DNA from: Xanthobacteraceae bacterium
GTDB lineage: Bacteria > Pseudomonadota > Alphaproteobacteria > Rhizobiales > Xanthobacteraceae
Assembly: GCA_029239875.1 (NCBI GenBank)
Contig: JARBUD010000034.1
Coordinates: 1 to 37,259 of the forward strand
Reading direction: 5' to 3'
Length of the DNA stretch: 37,259 nt
Both the position numbers and the translations under genes were made by a program. The notes beneath the pieces are model-generated. The model made no database searches. It was given only the letters and a program-made list of their open reading frames with translations, and was not told where the DNA came from. This document shows, piece by piece, positions 9,441-16,430 of the stretch; within the stretch, counting starts at the first letter, position 1; the number at the start of each line of letters is the position of its first letter.

Positions 9441-10418
9441 TCACTTCGCCAGACCCAGCGATTTCAGGATCTCCTGGACGCGGGTCTGCTCGGAAGCGAG
9501 AAAGGTCGTGAACTCGGCGGCCGGAGCGTAGTAGTCGGACCAGCCGCGTGCCTTGAGCACCTCCGCCCATTGCGGCGACTTCAGCGTCGTCTCCACCAGC
9601 GTCGAGAGCTTCTTCTGGTCTTCGGCCGTGATGTTCGGCCCCGCGAAGATGCCGCGCCAGTTCACCACCTCCACATCGACGCCGAGCTCCTTCAGCGTCG
9701 GCACGTTGACGCCGGCGAGGCGCTCCGGAGATGAGACCGCCAGCGCGCGCAGGGCGCCGGCCTCGATCTGGCCCTGGAACTCGCCATAGCCCGAGACGCC
9801 AGCCGTGACGCGCCTGCCCAGCATGGCGGCGAGGGCCTCGCCGCCGCCGGAGAAGGCGACGTAATTGGTGCGTCCCGGATCTGCTCCCGCCGCCTTGGTG
9901 ACGAGCGCCGCGAGGATGTGGTCGGCACCGCCCGCCGAGCCACCCGCCCAGATGGTGCCGGCGACGTCCTTCTTGATCGCCGCGGTCAGGTCGGCGACGG
10001 TCTTGATCGGCGAATTCGCGGGAACCACGATCACCAGAGGATCGCCGGTGAGGCGCGCGATCGGCGTCACCTGCTTCAGCGTGACGGGCGACTGGTTGCT
10101 GATGATGGCGCCGACGAGGGTGATGCCGGCGACCATCAACTCGTCAGGCTTGCCCGAGGCCTTGGTGACGAACTGCGCCAGCCCGACCGTACCGCCGGCA
10201 CCAGGGACATTGGTGACCTGTACGCTCTTCGCGACACCGATAGCGGTCATCACCTGCTGGAGCGAACGCGCGGCCGTGTCCCAACCTCCGCCGGCACCTG
10301 CTGGAGCCATGATCTTGAGCTCGGGCGGCGTCTGCGCCTCTGCGGCGGCCGGAACGCCGGCAAGCAGGAGCCCCGCTCCGATGGCCAGGGTGATCCGGCG
10401 GCGAGTGACGAGCATCAT
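9441..10418 (-). CDS. tctC: Periplasmic solute-binding protein TctC (Bug family)
   Basis: Extracytoplasmic receptor of the TTT importer, 325 residues from ATG 10418. This start is chosen because AGGGAGG lies 5-6 bases upstream and is followed at once by a good signal peptide (TRRRITLAIGAGLLLAGVPA, cut after AEAQ); upstream in-frame codons are not protein-like. Bug-family marks are LKIMAPAGAGGGWDTAARSL near the mature N-terminus, QVTNVPGAGGTVGLAQF in the ligand loop region, and a C-terminal helix ending in LGLAK. The family binds carboxylates through backbone contacts and two ordered waters, so the ligand cannot be predicted. The gene diverges from the GntR-type regulator; the shared 219-base gap carries an AT-rich inverted repeat. 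Confidence 0.93.
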   Translation of the reverse strand: MMLVTRRRITLAIGAGLLLAGVPAAAEAQTPPELKIMAPAGAGGGWDTAARSLQQVMTAIGVAKSVQVTNVPGAGGTVGLAQFVTKASGKPDELMVAGITLVGAIISNQSPVTLKQVTPIARLTGDPLVIVVPANSPIKTVADLTAAIKKDVAGTIWAGGSAGGADHILAALVTKAAGADPGRTNYVAFSGGGEALAAMLGRRVTAGVSGYGEFQGQIEAGALRALAVSSPERLAGVNVPTLKELGVDVEVVNWRGIFAGPNITAEDQKKLSTLVETTLKSPQWAEVLKARGWSDYYAPAAEFTTFLASEQTRVQEILKSLGLAK

Positions 10419-10517
10419 GCAATCCTCCCTTGGTTGAGCGCCTTGACGGCCGCTATGAGCGCGCCGCCCCCTTCGGCTCCGCCGCAGGGAGAGATGCGCG
10501 CCCTTTATGCTCCAATA

Positions 10518-10545
10518 ATTGCAGTATATAATTTTAAAAGGCAAT
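10518..10545. promoter_or_regulatory. AT-rich inverted repeat, putative operator between tctC and gntR
   Basis: A 28-base imperfect palindrome with arms ATTGC and GCAAT; 10 of 14 position pairs are complementary. It is an AT-rich island in GC-rich DNA, midway between the divergent starts of tctC (10418) and the regulator (10638). A similar half, ATTGCA followed by TATA, lies before the aconitase gene. It is the natural candidate site for the GntR-type protein. Binding is inferred. Confidence 0.5.
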
Positions 10546-10637
10546 ATCGATACGGGAGATTGTCTCCTCGCCCCTTCGTGCTAATCCAAGGATAAAAGGC
10601 GCGCTTGCGCGCCCTGCGCTTGTTCCCGGAGAGCGAG

Positions 10638-11528
10638 ATGGCCCGCCCCAGTCTCGCCAGGCAGTCCGCAAACCGGATCCTGGCCTTGATACAGAATGAA
10701 AATCTGGAGCCGGGACAGCACCTTCCCGCGCAACGGCTGGCCGATGCGCTCCGCGTGTCGCGCGCGCCGGTCAATGCCGGCCTGAAACTGCTCGCGGAAG
10801 ACGGCGTCGTACGCTTCGAGCCCAATCGGGGCTTCTTTCTCGCTACAAGCCACACCGACGTCCGCGCCGTCTCGGCGGCCAGCATCGCCGCGGCGGAGCC
10901 GGAAGACGAAGTCTATGTCGCGATCGTCGAGGATTGCCTCGGCGGCAGGCTGCCGGAGCGGGTGAGCGAGAGCGAACTGGTGCGCCTCTACGGCGTGCCG
11001 CGGCCGCGCCTCCTGAAAACGCTCCACCGCATCCAGAACGAGGGATGGGCAGAACGCCGGCCGGGCAATGGCTGGGAATTCCTGCCGCGCATGACCTCGC
11101 GCGAGAGTTACGAGGAGGCCTACCAGTTCCGGGCCGCCATCGAATCGCAAGCCCTTCTCCTGCCGAGCTTTCGCATCGACCGGGAGGCGTTCGCCGAGGC
11201 GCGCCGCCTGCAGCACGAGATCCTCGATGGCGGCTTCGAGCGCATGTCCCGCGCGCGTCTGTTCGAGATCAATTCCCACTTTCACGAGATGCTGGTCGGC
11301 TGCGCCGCCAACGCCTTCTTCGCCGACGCCCTGGCCCGCGTGAATCGCCTGCGCCGCCTTATCGAATACAAGGTCACGATCGACCGCAGCCGCCTGCCGC
11401 TGCAATGCCGGGAGCATGTGCTCATCCTTGACTTGGTCGAGGCCGGCGACCGGCTGAAGGCGTCCGAATTCCTGAGGGCGCATATTCTCGGCGCCAGCGC
11501 GATCAAGAGCCCCGCGGTCGGAGGTTGA
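10638..11528 (+). CDS. GntR-family regulator with two winged-helix units and an FCD domain
   Basis: Transcription factor of 296 residues. ATG 10638 is chosen because GGAGA lies 5 bases upstream; a TTG at 10605 is less likely. A GntR winged helix covers about residues 5-70 (GQHLPAQRLADALRVSRAPVN and the wing FEPNRGFFL). A second winged-helix-like unit covers about 88-150 (PERVSESELVRLYGVPRPRL and AERRPGNGWEFLP). The C-terminal FCD ligand-binding domain (about 155-285) has EINSHFHEMLVG and later His residues at CREHV and RAHIL, which fit the metal site of this domain. Common FadR-type regulators have one DNA-binding unit and about 230 residues; the duplicated unit makes this one longer. It sits between the divergent tctCBA operon and the aconitase gene and most likely controls both in response to a carboxylate. 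Confidence 0.88.
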   Translation: MARPSLARQSANRILALIQNENLEPGQHLPAQRLADALRVSRAPVNAGLKLLAEDGVVRFEPNRGFFLATSHTDVRAVSAASIAAAEPEDEVYVAIVEDCLGGRLPERVSESELVRLYGVPRPRLLKTLHRIQNEGWAERRPGNGWEFLPRMTSRESYEEAYQFRAAIESQALLLPSFRIDREAFAEARRLQHEILDGGFERMSRARLFEINSHFHEMLVGCAANAFFADALARVNRLRRLIEYKVTIDRSRLPLQCREHVLILDLVEAGDRLKASEFLRAHILGASAIKSPAVGG

Positions 11529-11549
11529 GGACGTCGGCAGTCCCCACAT

Positions 11550-11585
11550 ATTGCATTTTATATCCATATAGCTCTATGTGCATAC
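11550..11585. promoter_or_regulatory. AT-rich putative operator/promoter before the aconitase gene
   Basis: This AT-rich stretch in the 150-base gap between the regulator and the aconitase gene begins ATTGCATTTTATAT. That matches 11 of 14 bases of the left half of the palindrome at 10518. The stretch ends with TGTGCATA, giving loose dyad symmetry with TTGCAT. It could be a second site for the same regulator, overlapping the promoter. No reliable -35/-10 pair can be fixed. Confidence 0.38.
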
Positions 11586-11678
11586 TGATCCGATCGTAGG
11601 CGGCCCCGTCGCCGCAGGCTTCGCAATGCGGGCAGCAGCCGGTGCACGGATCGACGGTTCCTTGCGTGAGGTCTGCTC

Positions 11679-14324
11679 ATGACGACGCCATTCGCCAGCC
11701 TCGATATCGGGGGCACCTCCTGCCGCATCGTCGATCTACCGGCCACGGCGAAGGGGCAACTGGAAAGGCTGCCCCATATCCTGCGCATCCTCCTCGAGAA
11801 CGTCGCCCGCGCCGGGGGCGCGGACGGCGAGCACGCGAAGGCCGCCATCCTCGATTGGCTCGACCATGGACGAAGCGAGGAGGAGATCCCGTTCCTGCCG
11901 AGGCGGGTCATGATGCATGACACCACCTGCGGTCCCGCGCTCGTCGACATCGCCGGGATGAGGTCGTCGCTGGCCGAGGCGGGCGGCGATCCCGCATTGC
12001 TCAACCCCGTGCTGCCGGTCGACGTGTCGACGGATCATTCGCTGGCGGTCGACGTGTATGGCGACCCGCAGGCCATGCGGCTGAACATGAAGAGCGAGCT
12101 GCGGCGCAACGCCGAGCGCTATCGCTTCATGAAATGGGCGACCAACACACTCTCGGGGTTCCGTGTTCATCCTCCGGGAACCGGCATCATGCACACGCTC
12201 AATCTCGAGCGCCTGGCGACGGTCGTCGCACGTCAGATCATCGAGGGCGTCGAGTGGGCGATACCGGATGCGATGATCGGCACCGACAGCCACACGCCGA
12301 TGGTGAACGGCATCGGCGTCCTGGCGTGGGGCGTCGGCGGACTCGAGGCCGAGAGCGTCATGTTCGGCCTGCCGGTGATGATGCGGGTGCCGGAGATCGT
12401 CGGCGTCCGGCTCTCGGGCCGCCTGCGCGCCGGCGTCACCTCAACCGACCTCGCCTTGCTGGTCACCGAAAGGCTGCGGCGGATCGATCTCGCCGACCGC
12501 TTCGTGGAGTTCTTCGGGCCGGGCGTGTCGACGCTCTCCGCCGGCGATCGTTGCGTCGTCGCCAACATGACGCCGGAGTTCGGCGCCAATACCGGATTCT
12601 TTCCGATCGACGACGCCACGCTTGCCTATCTGCGCGCCACCGGTCGGCCGGCCGCGCAGGTCGAACTGGTGGAAGCCTATGCGCGGCGCCAGCGCCTGTG
12701 GTTCGATCCCGCCGCGGAGCCCCGCTTCACGCAGGTCGTGGAGATCAACCTCGACCAGGTCGAAGTCAGCGTCGCGGGCCCGCAGCGCCCGCAGGACCGG
12801 CTGCCGGCGGGCGCCACCCGCGCTGCCATGGCGAGGTTGCTCGCCGCGCGGCCGGCCCGCAGGTCCGGCTCCTCCGGGCACGGCCTCGTCGACGGCAGCG
12901 TCGCGCTCGCGGCGATCACCAGTTGCACCAACACGACCGACCCGAGGCTTCTCGTCGCTGCCGGTCTCGTCGCCCGCAAGGCCCGCGAGAAGGGATTGCG
13001 GCCGCCGCCCTATGTGAAGACATCGCTGGCCCCCGGCTCGCCTACAGCCGAGCGCCTGCTGCGGCGGGCGGGCCTACTGAGGGACCTTGAAGCAGTCGGC
13101 TTCGGGATCGTCGGTTACGGCTGCACCACCTGCATCGGCAATTCGGGGCCGTTGCCGAAGCCGATCGCCGAAGCGATGTCGAAGGACAAGATCGTCCCGG
13201 TCGCCGTCCTTTCCGGCAACCGCAACTTTCCGGGGCGCGTCCATGCCCAGCTCGAGGCCGGCTTCCTGGCCTCTCCGCCGCTCGTCATAGCGTTCGCCCT
13301 GGCCGGCGACGTCAATCGCGACATCCTCGCCGATCCGCTCGCGCGCACGCCAGAGGGACGCGACGTGTTCCTGGCCGAGCTGTGGCCGAGCGGTGCCGAG
13401 ATCGACGCGGCGCTGGCCGAGGCCGGCGACCCCGCCGACTATGCCCGGGCTTATGACGAAGCGGAGGCGAGCGCGGACTGGGCGGCGCTGGAGGCGCCGG
13501 CAACTCCGCTGTTTCCGTGGGACCCGACGTCCACCTACATACGCCGGCCGCCCTTTGCGAGCTTCAGGAATGAAAGCAGGCTCGGCCGGTACGCGGCGCA
13601 TCCCATCATCGTGCTGGGCGACGACATCACCACCGATCACATCTCCCCCGCGAGCGCGGTGCTGCCCGGAAGCGAGACGGCACGCTATCTCGTCGAGCGC
13701 GGCGAGGATCCGCACGATCTGAACGTCTACGCCTCGCGCCGCGGCAATTGGGAAGCGATGTTCCGCGGCCTGTTCGCGACCCGGACGGCGCGCAATCTCC
13801 TGGGGCCGGGCATCCCCGCCGGCTCCACCATCCACGCCTCATCGGGCGAGGTGATGCCGCTCTGGCAGGCGGCTGGACGCTATCGGGACGAGGGAGCGAG
13901 CGTCGTCATCGTCGCCGGGGAACGCTACGGCATGGGCTCCTCGCGGGACTGGGCGGCGAAGGGAGCGGCGCTGCTCGGCGCGCGCGCTGTGCTCGCCGTG
14001 GGCTTCGAGCGCATTCACCGCTCGAACCTCGTCAATATGGGCGTCCTGCCGCTGCGCCTGCCGCGGGACGTGACGCCTATGAGCCTGCGCCTCGACGTCG
14101 GCGACCTGATGGTGATCGACGCCGATCCCGCCATTCTCGCGCCGCGCGCGCGCGTCCCTGTCTCGATACGCCGCCGAACGGGCGCGGTCGACACCTTCGA
14201 GGCGACCGCGGCGCTCGAGACCTCGCTCGAAGTGCAGGTCCTCAGATCCGGTGGATTGCTGCCGATGATACTGGAACAGCTGCAGCCGGGCTCTCGGCCG
14301 ACCGCCGAGATGTCGACCCCATAG
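11679..14324 (+). CDS. acnA: AcnA-type aconitase family hydro-lyase, atypical
   Basis: 4Fe-4S hydro-lyase of the cytosolic aconitase/IRP family, 881 residues. The cluster cysteines are present: SCTNT (Cys416) and GYGCTTCIGNSG (Cys482, Cys485). Other conserved active-site groups are DHS (119-121), GTDSHT (202-206 region), NMTPEFGANTGFFPID, SGNRNFPGR and GSSRDWAAKG (Ser754, Ser755, Arg756). It departs from ordinary AcnA in two substrate-site segments. The usual MQDFTGVP reads MHDTTCGP (His80, Cys84), and the usual GDSxTTDH reads GDDITTDH (Asp649). This suggests a paralogue with its own substrate rather than the Krebs-cycle enzyme. It lies beside a TctABC importer and a GntR-type regulator. GTGAGG precedes the ATG by about 7 bases. 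Family is certain; substrate is not. Confidence 0.88.
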   Translation: MTTPFASLDIGGTSCRIVDLPATAKGQLERLPHILRILLENVARAGGADGEHAKAAILDWLDHGRSEEEIPFLPRRVMMHDTTCGPALVDIAGMRSSLAEAGGDPALLNPVLPVDVSTDHSLAVDVYGDPQAMRLNMKSELRRNAERYRFMKWATNTLSGFRVHPPGTGIMHTLNLERLATVVARQIIEGVEWAIPDAMIGTDSHTPMVNGIGVLAWGVGGLEAESVMFGLPVMMRVPEIVGVRLSGRLRAGVTSTDLALLVTERLRRIDLADRFVEFFGPGVSTLSAGDRCVVANMTPEFGANTGFFPIDDATLAYLRATGRPAAQVELVEAYARRQRLWFDPAAEPRFTQVVEINLDQVEVSVAGPQRPQDRLPAGATRAAMARLLAARPARRSGSSGHGLVDGSVALAAITSCTNTTDPRLLVAAGLVARKAREKGLRPPPYVKTSLAPGSPTAERLLRRAGLLRDLEAVGFGIVGYGCTTCIGNSGPLPKPIAEAMSKDKIVPVAVLSGNRNFPGRVHAQLEAGFLASPPLVIAFALAGDVNRDILADPLARTPEGRDVFLAELWPSGAEIDAALAEAGDPADYARAYDEAEASADWAALEAPATPLFPWDPTSTYIRRPPFASFRNESRLGRYAAHPIIVLGDDITTDHISPASAVLPGSETARYLVERGEDPHDLNVYASRRGNWEAMFRGLFATRTARNLLGPGIPAGSTIHASSGEVMPLWQAAGRYRDEGASVVIVAGERYGMGSSRDWAAKGAALLGARAVLAVGFERIHRSNLVNMGVLPLRLPRDVTPMSLRLDVGDLMVIDADPAILAPRARVPVSIRRRTGAVDTFEATAALETSLEVQVLRSGGLLPMILEQLQPGSRPTAEMSTP

Positions 14325-14450
14325 CGGCGCCAGAAGCGGACGTACGAGTCAGCCAAGAAATAGGCATTGAAACCGGCTCGGAGCGGCGTGTCGAGACGCG
14401 TGTAGGCGAAATAGTCGCGCGACCACCGCCAAGTTCGACGCGCGTCCCGC
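14325..14450 (-). other. Unidentified protein-like open segment, possible gene remnant
   Basis: Between the aconitase stop and the ABC fragment, the minus strand reads [20 protein letters not shown] and then FLADSYVRFWRRYG (about 14420-14325). The mix of aromatic, charged and hydrophobic residues is unlike the Arg/Ala/Pro-rich antisense frames elsewhere in the window. I do not recognise the family. No start codon with a ribosome site is near, and the frame runs on antisense into the aconitase gene, so chance remains possible. Confidence 0.25.
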
Positions 14451-14625
14451 CTGGCTGTCCGGCAGACAGCAGCGGCGCGTGGCCATCGCCCGCGCGCTGG
14501 CCATGAACCTCAAGGTGATGCTGTTCGACGAGGCAACCTCCGCGCTCGACCCCGAACTCGTGAAGAACGTGCTCTCAAGCGTCAACGGCTCGCACGGAGA
14601 CGTCACGCTGCCAAGCCGGAGTTGA
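14431..14625 (+). pseudogene. Fragment of an amino-acid ABC transporter ATPase (GlnQ/HisP type)
   Basis: The plus frame from 14431 reads [25 protein letters not shown] in two adjoining parts, then [22 protein letters not shown]. After that the frame loses likeness and stops with TGA at 14623-14625. This is the signature motif to Walker B/D-loop region of polar amino-acid ABC ATPases, whose usual forms are [17 protein letters not shown] and LFDEPTSALDPE. Walker A and the whole N-terminal half are missing, the signature Gly is Arg, and the Q-loop side is absent. There is no start codon or ribosome site. It is a broken remnant, probably left by a deletion or rearrangement. No partner permease or binding-protein gene is near. 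Confidence 0.8.
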
Positions 14626-14691
14626 GGATCACGGCCCTAGTAGGGATGACGGTACGGTAGTGACCATGCATGAGGAAAGCCTGCTCCGGCC

Positions 14692-14730
14692 CCTCACGCT
14701 GAGGAGCCGCAGGCAAGCCTCGAAGCACGC
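14692..14730. repeat. Single arm of the TCGAGG...CCTCAG intergenic repeat
   Basis: The segment runs from CCTCACGCTGAGG to GCCTCGAAGCACGC. It matches the right arm of the inverted repeat at 30401-30508 (CCTCATGCTGAGG to GGCCTCGAAACACG). Only one arm is clear; a degraded partner may lie at 14668-14690. It sits just after the end of purH, in the scar region. The remainder of 14626-14746 shows no gene. Confidence 0.55.
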
Positions 14731-14746
14731 CGGCGCCTCCGACGCC

Positions 14747-16336
14747 TCAATGCCGGAAGTGCCGGACGCCGGTGAACACCATGGCGAGGCCGGCCTCGTC
14801 GGCGGCGGCGATCACCTCGTTGTCGCGCATCGAGCCGCCCGGCTGGATCACCGCCGTCGCGCCCGCCTCGACGGCCACTAGGAGTCCGTCGGCGAAGGGG
14901 AAGAAGGCGTCGGACGCGACCACCGAGCCCTTGGTCAGCGGCGCGGCGAGACCGGCGGCAACGGCGGCCTCGCGCGCCTTGGCGGCGGCGATGCGGGCCG
15001 AATCGACCCGGCTCATCTGTCCGGCGCCGATGCCTACCGTGGCGAGGTCCTTGGCATAGACGATGGCGTTCGACTTCACATGCTTGGCGACGCGGAAGGC
15101 GAAGGCCATGTCCGCCAGCTCGGCATTGGTCGGGGCGCGCTTGGTGACGATCTTCAGCTCCATGTCGTCGACCACCGCATTGTCGCGCGACTGCACCAGG
15201 AAGCCGCCGGCCAGCGACTTGAAGGCAAGGCCGCCCGCGCGCGGGTCGGGAACTTCGCCGGTCACCAGCAGCCGCAGGTTCTTCTTCCCCCCGACGATGG
15301 CGACCGCTTCGTCGGTGGCGCCCGGCGCCACTATCACCTCGGTGAAAATCTCGACGATGGCGCGCGCCGCCTCCGCATCGAGCGTGCGGTTCAGCGCCAC
15401 GATGCCGCCGAAGGCCGAGGTCGGGTCGCAGGCCAGCGCCTTGCGGTAGGCTTCCTCGAGGCTCGCCCCCTCGGCCACGCCACAGGGATTGGCATGCTTG
15501 ACGATCACCACCGCCGCGGTGCGGGCGGGATCGAACTCGGCCACCGCCTCGAAGGCGGCGTCGGTGTCGTTGAGGTTGTTGTAGGAGAGCGCCTTGCCCT
15601 GCAGCTGGCGCGCGCTCGCCACTCCCGCCCGGCTGGCCCCGCCGACATAGAAAGCGGCGTCCTGGTGCGGGTTCTCGCCATAGCGCAGTGCCTCGGCGAG
15701 CGTGCCGCTGACGACGCGGGTGTCCGGCGCCGCGGTGCCCTCGACGCCGGCGAACCAGGCGGCGATGGCGGCGTCGTAGGTGGCGGTGCGGGCGAAAGCG
15801 AGCTGCGCCAGCTTGCGCCGGGTCGCCAACGTGGTGCCGCCCTGCGCCGCGAACTCGGCAAGCACGAGGTCGTAGCTCGACGGATCGACCACCACCGCGA
15901 CATCGGCATGGTTCTTCGCCGCCGCGCGGATCATCGCCGGGCCGCCCACGTCGATGTTCTCGACGCAGTCCTCATAGCTCGCGCCACGCGCGACAGTGGC
16001 CTCGAAGGGATAGAGGTTCACCACCACGAGGTCGATCGGGGCAATGCCGTGCTCCTCCATGGAGGCGCGGTGGGCAGCGTCGGCGCGCACGGCGAGGATG
16101 CCGCCATGCACACGCGGATGCAGGGTCTTCACACGCCCGTCCATCATCTCGGGGAAGCCGGTCACATCGGCCACGTCCCTGACCGGGAGCCCGGCGTCTG
16201 CGAGCGCCTTGCGCGTGCCGCCGGTGGAGATCAGCTCCACTCCCTGCGCCGCCAGCCGCTCGGCGAAGGCCACGAGGCCGGTCTTGTCGGAAACCGAGAG
16301 CAGAGCGCGGGCGATGGGGCGGACGTCAGCGGGCAT
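14747..16336 (-). CDS. purH: Bifunctional AICAR formyltransferase / IMP cyclohydrolase
   Basis: Carries out the last two steps of de novo purine synthesis, AICAR to FAICAR to IMP, in the cytosol. From ATG 16336 it has 529 residues, the family norm. The N-terminal MGS-like cyclohydrolase domain has [34 protein letters not shown] and NLYPFEATV. The C-terminal formyltransferase domain has [18 protein letters not shown], the KHANPCG active-site motif and [10 protein letters not shown]. It ends [11 protein letters not shown], the typical terminus. No strong ribosome site is seen before the ATG; a TTG at 16366 is a weaker option. It is preceded on the same strand by the heparinase-like gene (94-base gap) and rsmB, a neighbourhood frequent in Rhizobiales. 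Confidence 0.97.
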   Translation of the reverse strand: MPADVRPIARALLSVSDKTGLVAFAERLAAQGVELISTGGTRKALADAGLPVRDVADVTGFPEMMDGRVKTLHPRVHGGILAVRADAAHRASMEEHGIAPIDLVVVNLYPFEATVARGASYEDCVENIDVGGPAMIRAAAKNHADVAVVVDPSSYDLVLAEFAAQGGTTLATRRKLAQLAFARTATYDAAIAAWFAGVEGTAAPDTRVVSGTLAEALRYGENPHQDAAFYVGGASRAGVASARQLQGKALSYNNLNDTDAAFEAVAEFDPARTAAVVIVKHANPCGVAEGASLEEAYRKALACDPTSAFGGIVALNRTLDAEAARAIVEIFTEVIVAPGATDEAVAIVGGKKNLRLLVTGEVPDPRAGGLAFKSLAGGFLVQSRDNAVVDDMELKIVTKRAPTNAELADMAFAFRVAKHVKSNAIVYAKDLATVGIGAGQMSRVDSARIAAAKAREAAVAAGLAAPLTKGSVVASDAFFPFADGLLVAVEAGATAVIQPGGSMRDNEVIAAADEAGLAMVFTGVRHFRH

Positions 16337-16430
16337 GGGGAGGCCAGTTCGTTGGAGCGGAAACAAGTCAGCGCCCTATCACGTCTGGCCGCGCGCGTGA
16401 ACCGTCCGCCAGCGACAGGGCGGATCGGCG

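Noticed and set aside
10605..10637. TTG start at 10605 for the GntR-type regulator
   Set aside because: ATG 10638 has GGAGA at ideal spacing and gives the normal start of a winged helix.
11679..14324. AcnB or 2-methylcitrate dehydratase AcnD identity
   Set aside because: Domain order and the GYGCTTCIGNSG and GSSRD motifs are those of AcnA-type proteins, not AcnB. The opening part does not read like AcnD, but true substrate remains open.
13748..14506. Separate plus-strand gene overlapping the end of the aconitase gene
   Set aside because: It is the +1 frame shadow of the aconitase gene and runs into the scar; no start site or family match.
14325..14746. Insertion sequence or transposase remnant in the scar region
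   Set aside because: No terminal inverted repeats, target duplication or transposase motif were seen; only an ABC ATPase piece and a half repeat.
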